Assembly: GCA_001839685.1 (NCBI GenBank)
Contig: MLAK01000727.1
Span: 62,001 to 126,000 of the forward strand
DNA length: 64,000 bases
From: Tritrichomonas foetus
Taxonomy: Eukaryota > Parabasalia > Tritrichomonadida > Tritrichomonadidae
Direction: 5' to 3'
Of this stretch, positions 56,806-64,000 are shown piece by piece. A program made the translations under genes and the position numbers. Position 1 is the first letter of the stretch. Every line of letters begins with the position of its first letter. The notes under the pieces are model-generated. The model worked only from the letters and a program-made list of their open reading frames with translations, did no database searches and was not told the origin of the DNA.

Positions 56806-57672
56806 TCAGCAATTTTTTTCAACTCCGCTTTTTGGGAATTCTTTTCCCGGGAAAAGCTCCTGGCCAATCTGCTCAAAAACATCATCACAGGCTCCCTTCA
56901 AAACAACATCCGCGAAAGGTGTAGCATGAGTTGTTTCTGTATTGATTTCAACAATTATTGCGCCGATCTGCTTCGCGTATTGTGCGATCGACAGGACTGG
57001 GTCCACCGCACAGTGGGTGCCGACCAAAAAAAGAACATCGCATTGGTTTATCGTCGAATATGCAGATTCCCTGAGGTCCTTCTGAATCATGTCCTCAAAA
57101 AACGCAACTGGTGGCTTCAAAACAGCCCCGCAGACCTCACAACGAGGAACTTCACTGTCATTCAGAAATTGCATCAAATCGACATTTCGTCGCATATTGC
57201 ATGTCTCACAAACGCCATAATCTTTGACGCAGCCGTGAAGTTCGATAACTTTATCGTCATCACCATCAAAATGATGCAATGAATCCACATTTTGAGTAAT
57301 AACTTTTGATATATAATTATGTTGGATCAATTCGTGAATAACGTAATGCGAGAGTGAAGGAACGAGGCTTTTTTGAATTTGTAAACTTCGAATATTAGCC
57401 GAAAGACGCCACGATGGATGAGGATTTTCGTAGAAATGCGATTTTGATAATATTGGCGATTTTAGAATATCCCAGATGCCGCTGTTATTATTGGACCGAA
57501 ACGTCGGAAGGACATGTGCAGAAATTCCAGCACCTGTTATGATGCACACGCGCCCTTTATAATTTTTTAATAATTCAATAACGAAATCGACTGTGTTCTC
57601 GCATGGAATTCGATAACCAGCATCAGTGTCTTTGAAAGTTAGTTCGAAAAAATTGGAAAATAAGTTTCCCAT
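56806..57672 (-). CDS. Sir2-family protein deacylase (sirtuin) with myristoylation motif
   Basis: A 288-aa sirtuin. Rossmann/NAD motif GAGIS at 47-51; TQNVD at 126-130; catalytic His146 in ELHGCV; zinc Cys 155, 158, 178 and 181; later GTH and VEIN in the NAD pocket. Sirtuins remove acetyl or longer acyl groups from Lys using NAD. The N terminus MGNLFSNF fits an N-myristoylation signal (MGxxxS), suggesting membrane attachment. PTFRS replaces the usual PDFRS, PPVAFFED replaces PDVVFFGE, and GTH replaces GTS; catalytic residues themselves are present. A mid-size class II/III-like sirtuin is likely. Confidence 0.9.
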   Translation of the reverse strand: MGNLFSNFFELTFKDTDAGYRIPCENTVDFVIELLKNYKGRVCIITGAGISAHVLPTFRSNNNSGIWDILKSPILSKSHFYENPHPSWRLSANIRSLQIQKSLVPSLSHYVIHELIQHNYISKVITQNVDSLHHFDGDDDKVIELHGCVKDYGVCETCNMRRNVDLMQFLNDSEVPRCEVCGAVLKPPVAFFEDMIQKDLRESAYSTINQCDVLFLVGTHCAVDPVLSIAQYAKQIGAIIVEINTETTHATPFADVVLKGACDDVFEQIGQELFPGKEFPKSGVEKNC

Positions 57673-58204
57673 GATTAAAAATAAATCTGTGATTTTATAT
57701 TTTTAAATGAAGGAAATGCTATATGAAAACTCAATCAGAATAAAGCACAACTGAAAAGTATTTCTGTGATAATCGCCAATATTTTCAATAGTTTACATAA
57801 TTTTACTATCGAAAATTAATTCAAATCAATATCACTCATTGATTTTCAATAAACTTTTTCAATAATTAGGTAACGCTAAAAAATGTTGTGATAAATTGAG
57901 GGAATCATGGAATCAAATCGATAATATGGGTAACTCAAAATTCTATTTCCATTTTTATTTGTCATAGCGGATTTGATTGAATCAATAACATGATTCAGTT
58001 TTTGTAATCATACTATTTGCCAAGTTAATCACATATATCATATTCATTTCATTCTTCATGTTGATAGAGTATATATAAAAAAGCAAACATAATAAAAATT
58101 AAAATGTAATTTCTATATTTAATGTAAACAGAACGAAAAAAAATCAATTCGATAACTAAAAGCGATTATATAAATTAACGACAGTATATTGTAAAAAGAA
58201 TAAC
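57673..58204. other. Intergenic, AT-rich
   Basis: About 530 bases between two minus-strand genes. No gene, tRNA or repeat was recognised. Confidence 0.5.
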
Positions 58205-59335
58205 TTAACCAAAAGCGCGTGGTTCCTTCACATATGCTGGACTTGCTGTGAGATGATCGATCATTGTTCCAATTGCGAATATTCCACCAAGAAGCGCCAT
58301 CAAATCAACAAGAAAGTGAAGAAAAGAAATATCTCGTTTATACTCAACAATGACTGGTGCGACGCTGTAGTGGAAGTAGAGTCCTGGGAACTTCTCTGAT
58401 GATCCTTCTCTATATCTGTCGTAATGTGTTACAGTTGTTCTGTAAACCTGAGTATTTGAAATTTTCTCACGAATGGCTCTCACGAAATACATTGCTTTAA
58501 ACCTAGAGTGTTGTTTTTGAACTTTAGTGATTCCGTCCAATGGAGATAATCTATTTTTGTGATGTTGGCTGAAATTGAAATCTTTATCAATTATATTATC
58601 ACTAATAAAAAATGAAGTTATAGTGTGTGACATGTTAAAATCATCTAATGTTACACCCATTGAAAGATAATCCGTTATATACTTTTGTCTCTCGCCATAA
58701 GAATCGGCAGGAGAAATGAAGAAAGCAGCGGCATCAGGTGGAACCTCAATAGTTCCATAAATTTGGCACGATTCTTCTTTTATCGTTACATATTCAATCG
58801 CTTGTGTACGGCATTGTTCGATTGTAGAAGAAGGAGGTGGAACCCTGCCTTTTGCCTTATATGCTTCTCGTACTTCTTTACAAGTATTGCAACATCCATT
58901 TTTAAGGCCATAACAACTTCCACAAGTAGTGGAATTTAGGGGAACTTTTGAACTTTGCATTTTCAAGAATTTTCCATTTTTATCAAAACGCTTCATTTTG
59001 ATTCTGGAAAAAGAGTCGGAATTTTCGTTTTTGTTTTCATCGAGAATTCCAAAATTGACAAAAGCGCATGGCATTGAATGAAGGGTGATATCAAAATATA
59101 TTTTCATTTTTCTTAAGCGATCTATCTCGAGATAGCCTTCTGGAGAGGTTGGAAGTGGTGTTTCGTCAACAATAAGTCGTTGTTTGGGTGGGGTAGTGAA
59201 ATAATCGAAGGTTTGAGAAATAAATAAGAAAGACATGAGGGTGATACAAGAAAATGTAATAATGCCGCTTGATGTGGTTTGCCTTGAATAATCTTCTCTT
59301 AGTTTTGGGAAAATATCAAAATCGACAAAATGCAT
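58205..59335 (-). CDS. ERGIC3/Erv46 ER-Golgi cargo receptor
   Basis: A 376-aa protein with two membrane helices: near the N terminus (IITFSCITLMSFLFISQTF) and near the C terminus (FLHFLVDLMALLGGIFAIGTMIDH). The luminal part carries CGSCYGLKNGCCNTCKEVREAYKAK and IEQC, the ERGIC3 Cys signature. Start MHFVDFDIFPKLREDY matches the family, and TTCATTTT lies about 15 bases upstream. Erv46 cycles in COPII vesicles and returns escaped cargo. The length is typical (about 383 aa). The C terminus (EPRAFG) lacks a dilysine motif. Confidence 0.95.
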   Translation of the reverse strand: MHFVDFDIFPKLREDYSRQTTSSGIITFSCITLMSFLFISQTFDYFTTPPKQRLIVDETPLPTSPEGYLEIDRLRKMKIYFDITLHSMPCAFVNFGILDENKNENSDSFSRIKMKRFDKNGKFLKMQSSKVPLNSTTCGSCYGLKNGCCNTCKEVREAYKAKGRVPPPSSTIEQCRTQAIEYVTIKEESCQIYGTIEVPPDAAAFFISPADSYGERQKYITDYLSMGVTLDDFNMSHTITSFFISDNIIDKDFNFSQHHKNRLSPLDGITKVQKQHSRFKAMYFVRAIREKISNTQVYRTTVTHYDRYREGSSEKFPGLYFHYSVAPVIVEYKRDISFLHFLVDLMALLGGIFAIGTMIDHLTASPAYVKEPRAFG

Positions 59336-59423
59336 TCGAAGAAAAAAATGAATTCCATGAATCTCTGATTATCCCAATTGGGAGCTTCTTCAGTAGTAAA
59401 TCCTCATTTTTCAATTTTCGAAT

Positions 59424-59505
59424 GGCACGATGGCCGAGTGGTTAAGGCGTGGGATTTGAGTCCCCATGGGTTGATCCCTCATCAGTTCGAATCTGGTTCG
59501 TGTCG
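59424..59505 (+). tRNA. tRNA-Ser (UGA anticodon)
   Basis: Acceptor GGCACGA pairs with TCGTGTC (59498-59504; one G-T wobble). The D-arm GCC...GAGTGGTTAA...GGC is normal. The anticodon stem TGGGA/CCCCA has four good pairs and one A-C mismatch next to the loop; the loop TTTGAGT gives anticodon TGA (59457-59459). A long variable arm (GGG...CCC) makes it class II. The T-arm ATCAG-TTCGAAT-CTGGT and discriminator G (59505) fit serine. A and B boxes are clear. It is 82 nt, intronless, without encoded CCA. Confidence 0.92.
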
Positions 59506-59506
59506 C

Positions 59507-59516
59507 TTTTTTTTTT
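59507..59516 (+). terminator. RNA polymerase III terminator
   Basis: A run of ten T starts two bases after the tRNA-Ser 3' end, the normal pol III stop. Confidence 0.9.
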
Positions 59517-60410
59517 CTATTGTGATCACAATTCTTCACATGGATTATCTTCTCATTTCTTTCATTGTTCATATATATATTAATTATGTATATAATCTAA
59601 AATAGATTATCAGATTCTAAAATAATGGTTTTTCAATATCTTTTTGAAATTGAAAAAGAGTTTCTTAGATGATGATGAAATTTGTTTCTTCAATGTTTTA
59701 ATATAGTGATTTTTAATATCACTTGCTAATTATCCTTGTAGTCTTTTCTTAAGAATTTCCCTTTTTGCTTCAATTACATGTTTTTTCTTTACAAAATACA
59801 TTTTTGTTGTAATATCATTGATTATTACTGAAGAATCAGGAGTGAAACGGAAATCATGTAATTAAAGGTTAGTATTAGATTTTCCAAGATGAAAAAAATG
59901 TTGTTGCGATGTTGTATGAGGTAGGAAACCTTTCGATCCTCATGTATGAGAACTAAATGAAGTCAAATCCGAAATATTGAATGTTGTTTAACACTTGGTG
60001 AACCAAAAAATGAATTATTATAGGAGACTTAGAGCTTCAAGTGGAGATCATCATTAAAATTTAGAAATAATAATTGAAATCACTGAAAGAAAGATGATTG
60101 CATAAATGGAATAAAAATCTACGTGATAAAGAAAACATCGGATAACATGAAGTTACATGTCACTTACATCGTTTATATCTATTGGGAAAACCAAAATAAT
60201 CCAGAACTCTATAGGCTAAAATCAATCTAATATCATCGCATAATTGCATGAATCGAATCATATATAATCATATCACATAACTATTTGTTAAAACAATAAA
60301 ATAAAATGTGTTGTTACCGCTGGCAACATCTCAGAAATAAAATATAATGTTTTGAATCGAATATTTATTAATAACAAAAAATAATATACATCAAATTCTT
60401 ACATATCAAA
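59517..60410. other. Intergenic, AT-rich
   Basis: About 890 bases after the tRNA. No second tRNA, open frame or repeat could be supported. Confidence 0.5.
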
Positions 60411-61976
60411 TTAATGAGCTTGGAAAACACTTTTTGGTTGAAGTTTAAGTTGATGTGGTCGAATTACATTTCTTTTGGGATGATTTACACTCTTTAAAAT
60501 TCCATTTGTACTATTCATATAAGAGTTTGATGTAGATTGAGATACATTGGTACTTGAAATAATTGGCGAAGCTTGAACAGGTGGCAAAAAGCTTTTTTGA
60601 TGGGACATGTAAGTTTTTTCTATCGGCTTTGGGGCATCTTTCACATGAAAAGGGGGATTTTCTTTCGAGTTATTGAGAGTATTATTTGGATTTAATGGAG
60701 GAAGTGACTCTGGATGTGAGTTTGATGTATTTAGAACGTATTCAACAGGTAATTTAAACTTTTCATCAACACCAATTGGTAAAGTTTTCACTTTTGCTAA
60801 AACTGCCTTATACTCAGACATAATTGATGAATCTTCGCATGGATATGCTTGAACAAAATGACTTGCTTTAAGATTAGCATTTAATTGTTTATTTACATCT
60901 TCCATAATGTATGAATTTGCTTTTATGAAGTTTCTCCAGCCTTCATTATTATATTCAATTTTGGTATTGATTACAATTTTCTGAACATTTGTGAGTGGAC
61001 ATGCAATTAACATTGCTTCACTGAGCATTTCTGCTTTCATTGCTTTTTCAGCATCTGTATCTGTTTCTAATGATGGGCGATAGTTTACTTCAAGAATAAT
61101 TGGATCATACTTTTCATCAATTAAAACGTCAAACCCCAAAATTTGAAAGCATCGTGAATATCCACAATTTGGGCATTTTTTAGCTTCATCTTGTGATAGA
61201 AATTCATAAGCAGATAAAATTGTAAGGACAATAGCTTGATCAATTTTTTTCCACAGTAAGTCAATATCGGCTCCTTGAGATTTAAGCCTTTCAAACACAT
61301 CAGTAACCATTCTAGTTATTTGGTCAATTGTCACATTTGTGTTTTGCTTGTTCACAGCAGTATTTGTTAATTGCGAATAAATGCTATCTGAGCCAGATGC
61401 CATAGAACAGAATCTAGCAACACCACCACGATAAATATATACCTTTAGTGGATTGATTGATGCAATAAGAACATAAATTCTACAATCAAATTTTGTGGAA
61501 TCAACTAAGCATGATTCCACATACTCTTGGGCAACTGCCAAATATGTAACCGGCTCGTAAGACATACTTGGGCTAATAATAGATATGCCTAGGCCCAAAG
61601 AGCCATTATCTGATTTCACAATATATTTTTTATCATGCTTTAAAACCATTTGTTGAAATTCTGCATTTTGAATTGGCAAAATGTAACTTTTTGGAAGAAA
61701 AGTATACAATTTTGGGAAAAATGGTTGAATTCGATTAATCAATCGAACAAACGGAGTTTTTCGGCAAATAAGGTTTATCGATGGAAGGCGGTTCACAACT
61801 TGCCATGGCTGAAGCGTTGAAAAGTAATCGCCGTCTTTTATTGTATCATACCAAACAAGAATTGCGCGGTCGTTTTTTGCCATAGAATATTTGATGAGAG
61901 CTTTTCTGAATGCGTCTTTCACAACAAGGTATAGGATTCGTCCTTCTGAGGCCTGTAAAATCTTCTCATAATCCAT
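60411..61976 (-). CDS. Tubulin-tyrosine-ligase-like (TTLL) enzyme
   Basis: A 521-aa protein with an ATP-grasp TTL domain (about 55-340). Motifs: YILPIQNAEF; the nucleotide loop VKSDNGSLGLGI (120-131); QEYVESCL; FDCRIYVLI (163-171); LTNTAVNK (203-210); and the metal-binding CFQILGFDVLID...ILEVNYRPS (276-302). TTLL enzymes ligate Tyr, Glu or Gly to tubulin tails. Polyglutamylase is more likely than Tyr ligase by layout, but this cannot be fixed. A 180-residue Pro/Asn/Ser-rich tail follows. Catalytic residues appear intact. Confidence 0.9.
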   Translation of the reverse strand: MDYEKILQASEGRILYLVVKDAFRKALIKYSMAKNDRAILVWYDTIKDGDYFSTLQPWQVVNRLPSINLICRKTPFVRLINRIQPFFPKLYTFLPKSYILPIQNAEFQQMVLKHDKKYIVKSDNGSLGLGISIISPSMSYEPVTYLAVAQEYVESCLVDSTKFDCRIYVLIASINPLKVYIYRGGVARFCSMASGSDSIYSQLTNTAVNKQNTNVTIDQITRMVTDVFERLKSQGADIDLLWKKIDQAIVLTILSAYEFLSQDEAKKCPNCGYSRCFQILGFDVLIDEKYDPIILEVNYRPSLETDTDAEKAMKAEMLSEAMLIACPLTNVQKIVINTKIEYNNEGWRNFIKANSYIMEDVNKQLNANLKASHFVQAYPCEDSSIMSEYKAVLAKVKTLPIGVDEKFKLPVEYVLNTSNSHPESLPPLNPNNTLNNSKENPPFHVKDAPKPIEKTYMSHQKSFLPPVQASPIISSTNVSQSTSNSYMNSTNGILKSVNHPKRNVIRPHQLKLQPKSVFQAH

Positions 61977-62407
61977 TTTTTTGTTGCAAATTCAAACTTT
62001 TTGAAATAACGGGAAAATAACACATTCAAAAATTATTTCAAAGTCAACAGAATATTCTTGGAAATTATTTTCTTAGTCTTCCCGCCAAGAGTTATTTTGG
62101 CGTTATATCAATAAAAATTAAGTGCAATCGATAGTTGATTCTATAAACTCAAATAAAAATTTGGCAACCTTCTAAATGATGGGTAAGTATCTCCTGTTTA
62201 CCTGAGACGAATTTCAATAATATTGAATATTTCATAGTATATTTGAACCCGTTTCGACTTTTTGTATGAATTTTATAAAAGTTATATGAATATTATGAAC
62301 TAAATATATACTGAAAAAGTTATGAGAATTTGTGAGACGGATTATTATCCAATCTTGAAGAATTAAACGGTCACTTTCACGTTAAAATTTTTCATAAACT
62401 TATTCAC
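61977..62407. promoter_or_regulatory. Divergent promoter region with AAACGGTCACTTTC
   Basis: The AAACGGTC box at 62365-62372 merges directly with TCACTT, an initiator match, about 36 bases before the ATG at 62408. So Myb-like site and initiator overlap. The rest of the spacer is AT-rich and empty. Confidence 0.5.
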
Positions 62408-63781
62408 ATGGATTTGTCGCTATGTCTTACAAATTCTCAGCATATTGCGCTTCCGCGTCCATCAACCGAACGATCACCGCGTGCATTATTTGTTAAAAAA
62501 CAACGCTTTGAGCAGACATGGTCTCAAAATAAGATGCCGCAATCAGCCCGCCAAACCAATCCAAGATTCCGAAACACCCAAATGCTTTTCTTAAACCAAA
62601 CTATCACAGATGCTCCAATTTCCGCTGAGGAAGCGTTGAAGCGCTGGAAGTTTGAAATGTCGAGATTCGAATATACGGAAATCTTAAACTATGATGAAAT
62701 TTATTTTGTCGGATTACTTGCAAACAAAACTACGAATGAAGAGTATGACGATCTTTATCATTACTACAAAATCAACAAAATGGATCAAATCGCCTATCGC
62801 TATGAAATACGCAAAAGTTTTATGAAAGATGAGCACGGTACTTTTGTCCTCGCTTTTGACCACAAAGAAAAGAAAGAAGTTGTCCTTCAAATTCTCACAA
62901 ATACTCCTGAAATGAGGATCTGGGCCGAATCCCAAATCGAGCGGCAAAACCTCCTCGACGATCCATCCTCAAATAACATAATGCAACACCTCAGTCATTT
63001 CGAATTCAGAGACCATTACATTTTTGAATATGAAGCGTTTGGTCGAACAATTTCTGCATATGCGAAAACTTTCCATTTCTGGTCGTCTCCAAATCATCCA
63101 CTCGCGTTTCCACCAATCGAGCTCGATGACCTCCGTAAAATCGCAAAGCCAATTATTGCTGGAATTAGGTACCTCCACTCTCGTGGAATTACTCATGGAA
63201 ATATATCGAGCTTATCGGTATTCGAATTAAACGGTAAGATTCGAGTTGTTAACTACGGATATGATCCCCTACGTCAGATACTTCGATATCGAGCACCAGA
63301 AGTGATTCTTGGCCTTCCTGTCGATGGGCCTGCAAGCGATATGTTTAGTTTGGGTTTATTATTAATTGAATTGGTAAATGGCCGACCAATGTTTAACGGA
63401 CGGACAGATTATGAACAATTCGCAATCTATGTCGATACTTTTGGTATGCCACCACGTCCATTGATGGAACGTTCACCTAGAGCTTCAGAATTACGAATTC
63501 CAAAAAGTGGGAGAATTCGAATCGATCGAAGAGATACTAATTATCGTGTGCAAGACCAGATACATGTCCCAGGCGGAACGCACATACGTTTGTCTGCTGC
63601 AGATTCACGTCGTGTCGACGAAACGCTTTTCTACGAGCTGGTCGGAAAATGCGTGAATTGGTGGGCGGACAGGAGAATCACTGCTGAGGAGGCGTGGCGC
63701 CACCCATGGCTCGATGCTGAGGACACGCGGTGCTGGCGCAAGCAGGCATACGCCCTTCCGTCTCTATCGCTCAAGTCTTAA
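62408..63781 (+). CDS. Class II DYRK-family pseudokinase
   Basis: A 457-aa protein. RFEYTEILNYDEIYFVGL (86-103) and EYDDLYHYYKINKMDQIAYRYEI (112-134) reproduce the NAPA region and DH box of class II DYRKs. The kinase-like fold follows: AFDHKEKKEVVLQIL, FEFRDHYIFEYEAF, IRYLHSRGI, RYRAPEVILG, and FSLGLLLIELVNGRPMF. Catalytic elements are gone: no glycine loop, VAIK Lys is Gln161, HxD is HGN (263-265), DFG is NYG (282-284), and the activation-loop YxY is absent. It should lack phosphotransfer and act as scaffold or regulator. The gene becomes GC-richer toward its 3' end. Confidence 0.9.
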   Translation: MDLSLCLTNSQHIALPRPSTERSPRALFVKKQRFEQTWSQNKMPQSARQTNPRFRNTQMLFLNQTITDAPISAEEALKRWKFEMSRFEYTEILNYDEIYFVGLLANKTTNEEYDDLYHYYKINKMDQIAYRYEIRKSFMKDEHGTFVLAFDHKEKKEVVLQILTNTPEMRIWAESQIERQNLLDDPSSNNIMQHLSHFEFRDHYIFEYEAFGRTISAYAKTFHFWSSPNHPLAFPPIELDDLRKIAKPIIAGIRYLHSRGITHGNISSLSVFELNGKIRVVNYGYDPLRQILRYRAPEVILGLPVDGPASDMFSLGLLLIELVNGRPMFNGRTDYEQFAIYVDTFGMPPRPLMERSPRASELRIPKSGRIRIDRRDTNYRVQDQIHVPGGTHIRLSAADSRRVDETLFYELVGKCVNWWADRRITAEEAWRHPWLDAEDTRCWRKQAYALPSLSLKS

Positions 63782-64000
63782 GAATATTGTTTTTAAATAA
63801 ATTTGCTGTAACGACTTTTCTGTTTTTATTTTCAGCAATTTGTTCTTGAGTTTGTGTTTCTGATTTTGTGTTCCTGAGTTTGTGTTCTTGATTTTCTTGT
63901 TTTTGCTTTTAAGGCGAATTCGTAATCTGTCCTTTTACATTCTCTTTTTTTTTATCTCACAACCATCTTTTATATTATTTGTGATTTAACATCGAAATCT
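63782..64000. other. Downstream sequence with short GT-rich repeats
   Basis: At about 63840-63900 there are three or four imperfect copies of a 14-15 base unit (CTGAGTTTGTGTTC). No gene starts before the window edge. Confidence 0.5.

Noticed and set aside
59378..59605. 75-codon plus-strand frame
   Set aside because: It covers the tRNA-Ser gene, which explains the sequence better.

Overview
The window is AT-rich nuclear DNA of a unicellular, flagellated eukaryote, most consistent with a trichomonad parabasalid (Trichomonas/Tritrichomonas type; species not resolved). Evidence: short, mostly intronless genes on both strands separated by 0.2-2 kb of AT-rich DNA; one clear intron with a GTATGT donor and a fused branch/acceptor CTAACTCATAG, the trichomonad arrangement; TCAYTW initiator-like sequences just before several start codons; AACGGT Myb-site-like motifs upstream of genes; many coiled-coil proteins; PH-AGC kinase, G-alpha and RasGEF genes; standard stop codons (TAA, TAG and TGA all end genes). 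No prokaryotic, viral or CRISPR signal was seen.

Layout. 1-8.2 kb: presenilin C-terminus running off the left edge, a small unknown gene, a 7TM protein, ABCF3/Gcn20, an ankyrin gene broken by three tiny insertions, and ribosomal eS21. 8.3-20.9 kb: a spliced acidic coiled-coil gene, an unknown coiled-coil gene, two protein kinases, a 2.2 kb gene-poor stretch ending in a 41-nt poly(A) tract, and two unknown genes. 21-30.2 kb: coiled-coil RasGEF, a doubtful short ORF, ribosomal eL42, two small genes, an assembly gap inside a 23-bp tandem repeat, a ZnT5/7-type CDF protein with a degenerate metal site, and a coiled-coil gene. 30.3-43.3 kb: three coiled-coil genes, a polytopic membrane protein, a Bre1-like RING protein, CFAP53 and a divergent G-alpha. 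43.6-54.8 kb: a QRICH2-like coiled-coil protein, an acylated pseudo-GTPase, AP-3 mu, an IQCH-like protein and a TSNAXIP1-like protein. 55-64 kb: a GOST-type 7TM protein, a sirtuin with a myristoylation motif, ERGIC3/Erv46, tRNA-Ser(UGA), a tubulin ligase-like enzyme and a class II DYRK pseudokinase.

The gene content is mostly housekeeping (translation, vesicle traffic), flagellar/cytoskeletal (CFAP53, IQCH-like, TSNAXIP1-like, QRICH2-like, TTLL and many coiled coils) and signalling (AGC and CAMK-like kinases, G-alpha, RasGEF). There are no operons; each gene appears to have its own promoter. The most unusual items are the 19-22 nt frame-shifting, intron-like insertions in the ankyrin gene, and the concentration of catalytically degenerate relatives of signalling or transport proteins: a DYRK pseudokinase, a pseudo-GTPase, a G-alpha without the catalytic Gln, and a CDF transporter lacking three of four zinc ligands.
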